NCBI RefSeq assembly: GCF_964199755.1
Contig: NC_133899.1
Coordinates: 30,669,446 to 30,733,445 of the forward strand
Direction: 5' to 3'
Origin: Larus michahellis
Taxonomy: Eukaryota; Chordata; Aves; Charadriiformes; Laridae
Length of the DNA stretch: 64,000 bases
Part shown: one piece after another, positions 60,701 to 64,000 of the stretch
Layout: the number at the start of each line of letters is the position of its first letter
Numbering within the stretch: the stretch's first letter is position 1
Position numbers and translations under genes: made by a program
The notes under the pieces: generated by a model
Database searches by the model: none
What the model saw: only the letters and a program-made list of their open reading frames with translations
Told to the model about the DNA's origin: nothing

Positions 60701-63700
60701 CCATCCTTTCAGGTCTAAGATTTTTATTGTTATTTCTCCTTTGAAAGGCTGAGGAAGCTGAACTGTTCACACACATACACACAGAGTTACCAGTCTGAGA
60801 ATGGAGATACTACAGCTGTTTTCCTCTAATCCTGTGTTACAGTCACTGTGTCTGCAAACTGTAAGTTACATCTTATTTTAAAAGATATACAAAAGCTAAG
60901 AAAGAAAAGCAAAAATGAGGAGAGCGACAGAGGGGTGATTCTACGTTTAAACTTTGTTCACAAACATAAAGAGGAATTTTGATAAAGTTCTGAAATAGCA
61001 AATAAAAGTTCTAAAGTTTTAAATTAAGAATACAAAATGTATTTATTGCTTAACTAAAGGCACCATACTTTGGTCTTAGATTTCTCCCCCTCTTAGAGGG
61101 ACAACAAATGAGCACGGAATTTCAAGGATAGGGATGAGGAAAGAGATTGCTAGTAATACTCAGCACATCAGAATCAAATGCTAAATCACTTTATGTTCAA
61201 AAGCGGTTTCTCATGCAACTCATAGCCATATCAAAACTTTCTCTGCACATAAATGGTAATCTTGCAGCATTCTCCATATGACAAGGCTGAACCCTCTCCC
61301 AAAAAGAAGCAGCACATTTACCAATAATTGCAAGGTCTAAACTACATAATTTGCTGTTTATCCCATCCTTTCTCCAGATTGAAATGTATTTTCTCTAATA
61401 AAACCTCACTTATAAAACCTCCAAGATAAAAAGACCAGATCGTTCTTTTCAGTACTAGCCAAAAGTCTTTACTAGCATTCAGGCAGATGGGTTCTGATGG
61501 GTTTGATGAAGATTTATTCATGTGCTGTCCAATCTTTAGTTATTGTTAAAGACACCTTTTAGCATTTCCAAAAGCAAATGTAAGAAACAGGCTACTATCT
61601 TCTTGTCTAATAAGGAAGATCCTTGTCAAAACTGAAGTTCTCATTAAAAGCATGTAAATCTATATCACTGACTTTAATATGGGAACTACTTAGGTAGACA
61701 CAGCAACTGTAAGAGCAAATCCTGAGACATTTATCAGTATGAGACCTAGAATTTGAAAAGCCTGATCCACAGTCCAGTCAAGTCAAAGGGGAAACTTCCA
61801 ATAACTCCAATTTGCTTTGGATCAGGTGCTAAAAAATACTATGATGCTAAGAAGTGGCTTTTACCCTTTATTAGCATATTCATTTGTGCAGTTTTCCAAA
61901 AACCTTAAAAAATCCCAACTCCTAAGTTATGTTCAAAAATACTCCTTCTGCTTTTAGTGCAGTAATCCTATTCTAATTAGATTCTTAAGTCAAAGTACTA
62001 AAATATAGCAAACTTCCACAATTTTCTCTGAATCCTCAAAGAATTTTTAAAACAAGCCCGTTGAAAGATCATTATAGCTGCATAAACTGTTAGACTTTAA
62101 GAACAAATGTGCACTGGAACTAAAACAAAAACTCCCAATAATTTAACTATCCCATTTCGCTTACAGAGGTTACTGTTCATAAATCCAGAAGCTAGCAATT
62201 GCAGAGCTTCGGCAACATTTAAAATAGGAAATATTTTATTCAATATAGCACGTACCTGATTGACACTGAATAGGGTTTCTGCTCTTTATAAATGTTCTGA
62301 CAGCATTACATGTCAGCAAGGTTTTCACATAGCAATTCTGGATTTGTTTTCCTTCTTTCCTTTATCTCTTGATTCTAAAGCAGCTGTGCCCACCACCACT
62401 TAGTCATCAGATTTCAAATATGAATCTTTTCAAAGCAGTGTGATGCCAGCTTATCAGTGCAAGATTACACGGATACTATCAGTGTTTCCTTTCCCTGTGA
62501 AGGCAAGACCTAAACAGAAGTTCCTCCTCCTCCTTTCTGACATAACAAGCTTCTGAATTTGTCGTTCACTGCAGTTAAAGCTCTTAACACGATTGAATCA
62601 TTTTATAAGCCAAGTATTCTCATATTTAGCACAGAAATATGAATGATTAAGTAACCAGCAATTCAGGAAGCAAATACTGAGATTTAAAAAAACTAAATCA
62701 AACTTTTTATATCTTTGTCACAGGAAAACCTGAAACATAATTAACATTTGCTCTGAACCAGCAATGTACTTGGACATTCTGGGCAACATGATCAGTAAAC
62801 TACTTTGGCATTGTTTTTAAACACCAGATGCATAAACACAGACAAGGAGGTATTTATTATTTTTTTCTTACGTAACTACATTCTTTTTCAAGCAAATCAA
62901 ATTAACTAGAAGCCATTCGATGCAATATCTTTATTTTACCAAATTAACATTTATTAAAATAAAACAAAATATAAATTGAAGCCATGCAGCAAGGTCCAAT
63001 TCTCACTTATACATTGTGATTGCTTTAAAAATGCTTGGTTAGTTGCACAACATTAACCTCATTTACTCTAGGGAAGCTGACATGCATGTAGATACGCTTG
63101 GAAAAAGCCTGGTATTTTTCATTCTTGCATTTTAGATTCCAAAATACCTCCAAGTCTACACAACCTTCCGAAATCTCTTGTCTGAGTTAGGAGATTTGAG
63201 TGTTGTCAACCCATGCAGCTGAAATAGTCCTGCCCCATTTGCTATCAACAGCTTCCCTGCAAGCACTGCCAGGACCAAACCAAGGTGGTATAACTATCCA
63301 CTCAGTCAGCTATTCCCATAATTACTTCATGCTAATGCAATTTTCTCTCAGCATCAGATTTGCCTTTCTACCTTGTTTCTATGTTCTTTTCCTTGAGCCT
63401 CCCCATTTCCTCTCATTACTATTTTGCAGGTCCAAAGACAGCTTCTCTTAATCTGAAATTCCTTTTGTTTTGACAGATAGAGCCTTTTGCAAGCTACAGG
63501 GGTTCAAATCCCTACTTCAGCACTTTTTGATGATTAGTTCATGTATGGAGTCAGACCTGTGTCTCTCCAGTCCCATTTGTGCCTGTAGTAACCCTTAAAC
63601 ACTGTTTAAGGGCAAGGTCATATTCTCTACCATCCTCAATACTAATGGGATAAGAACATAAAGGTTTACTCCTAAAAACTACAGAAGTGCACCTTAGTTG

Positions 63701-64000
63701 TTCTCACGCTGCTTTCCCCTCACATCCTGACATAGCCCCCAAACCGTCTGTACCAGGCCCTGGTCCTGCGAGTGTCTTTACTCTAAATACCTGACCCTTG
63801 ACAAAGCTCCCCTCTATTTTTAGCAACTATCCTCCTGCCCCTTTCACAAGACAGCGAGACTCTACTGCTAAAAGGCCCCTTATTTTCCACAAATGGATGG
63901 CAAAAGCTTTTAAAACCAGGGAGGACAGAAGGGACACTACCAATAGCCATCAGCAGAAGTTAGACTTGTGAGGACATCAGTGGGGTCAAGAGATCCTTAT
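51761..64000. other. ESR2 5' flank or 5'UTR intron sequence
   Basis: This is 12 kb of AT-rich DNA. Apart from the CR1 fragment at 56385-56745 and short low-complexity runs (CA/C tract at 52264-52292, A runs), I see no gene. There is no CpG-rich promoter-like patch, so the ESR2 transcription start is either cryptic here or beyond the right edge. Confidence 0.5.
56385..56745 (+). mobile_element. Old CR1 3' fragment
   Basis: Reads as the degraded end of CR1 ORF2 plus 3'UTR: AGACTTCAGGAGGGTTTAAC, an AGAATTAAGTACAGGAACAGG block matching the usual GGAACAGGCTGCCCAGGGA region, then CCATCTTTGGAGGTATT and GGTGCTGGATTAG. The terminal ATTCTATG repeats are gone. It is much older than the CR1 at 14.2-16.7 kb. 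Confidence 0.8.

Noticed and set aside
1-64000. CRISPR arrays, tRNA or rRNA genes
   Set aside because: None was seen; the regular repeats present are long tandem gene units and eukaryotic microsatellites.

Overview
The window is vertebrate nuclear DNA, almost certainly from a bird. The evidence is an eight-coding-exon estrogen receptor beta gene (ESR2) with avian-type protein sequence, CR1 retrotransposon copies at three levels of decay, and a multicopy ITPRIPL1-like gene of the kind that is expanded in bird genomes. The species cannot be named from the sequence.

Region 1 (1 to about 14,155) is GC-rich and is a head-to-tail array of a 5,651-bp unit: at least two full periods plus a diverged third unit, running off the left edge. 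Each unit carries on the minus strand one ITPRIPL1-like gene with a TATA promoter, a tiny noncoding exon 1, a short 5'UTR intron, a single coding exon and a poly(A) signal. Copy 1 (1-1286) is cut by the window edge, copy 2 (5411-6937) is intact at 508 codons, and copy 3 (11062-12557) is broken by a frameshift. The spacer contains a decayed CR1 ORF1 esterase fragment, an LTR-like stretch, and a Pro/Ser/Thr-rich open frame that I cannot identify.

Region 2 (about 14,155-16,652) is a 5'-truncated, mutated CR1 LINE on the plus strand. It sits exactly where the array stops, and base composition changes there from GC-rich to AT-rich.

Region 3 (16,653-20,126) is the 3' flank, and probably part of the 3'UTR, of ESR2. 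No SYNE2 exon was seen, although SYNE2 is the expected neighbour on this side.

Region 4 (20,127-51,721) is ESR2 on the minus strand: eight coding exons with clean GT/AG splice sites and matching phases, predicting a 554-aa receptor. The introns hold an ancient LINE remnant, a (GA)n(GT)n microsatellite, a diverged tandem repeat and low-complexity tracts.

Region 5 (51,722-64,000) is AT-rich 5' flank or 5'UTR-intron sequence of ESR2 with one old CR1 3' fragment. I could not identify a noncoding first exon or promoter there.
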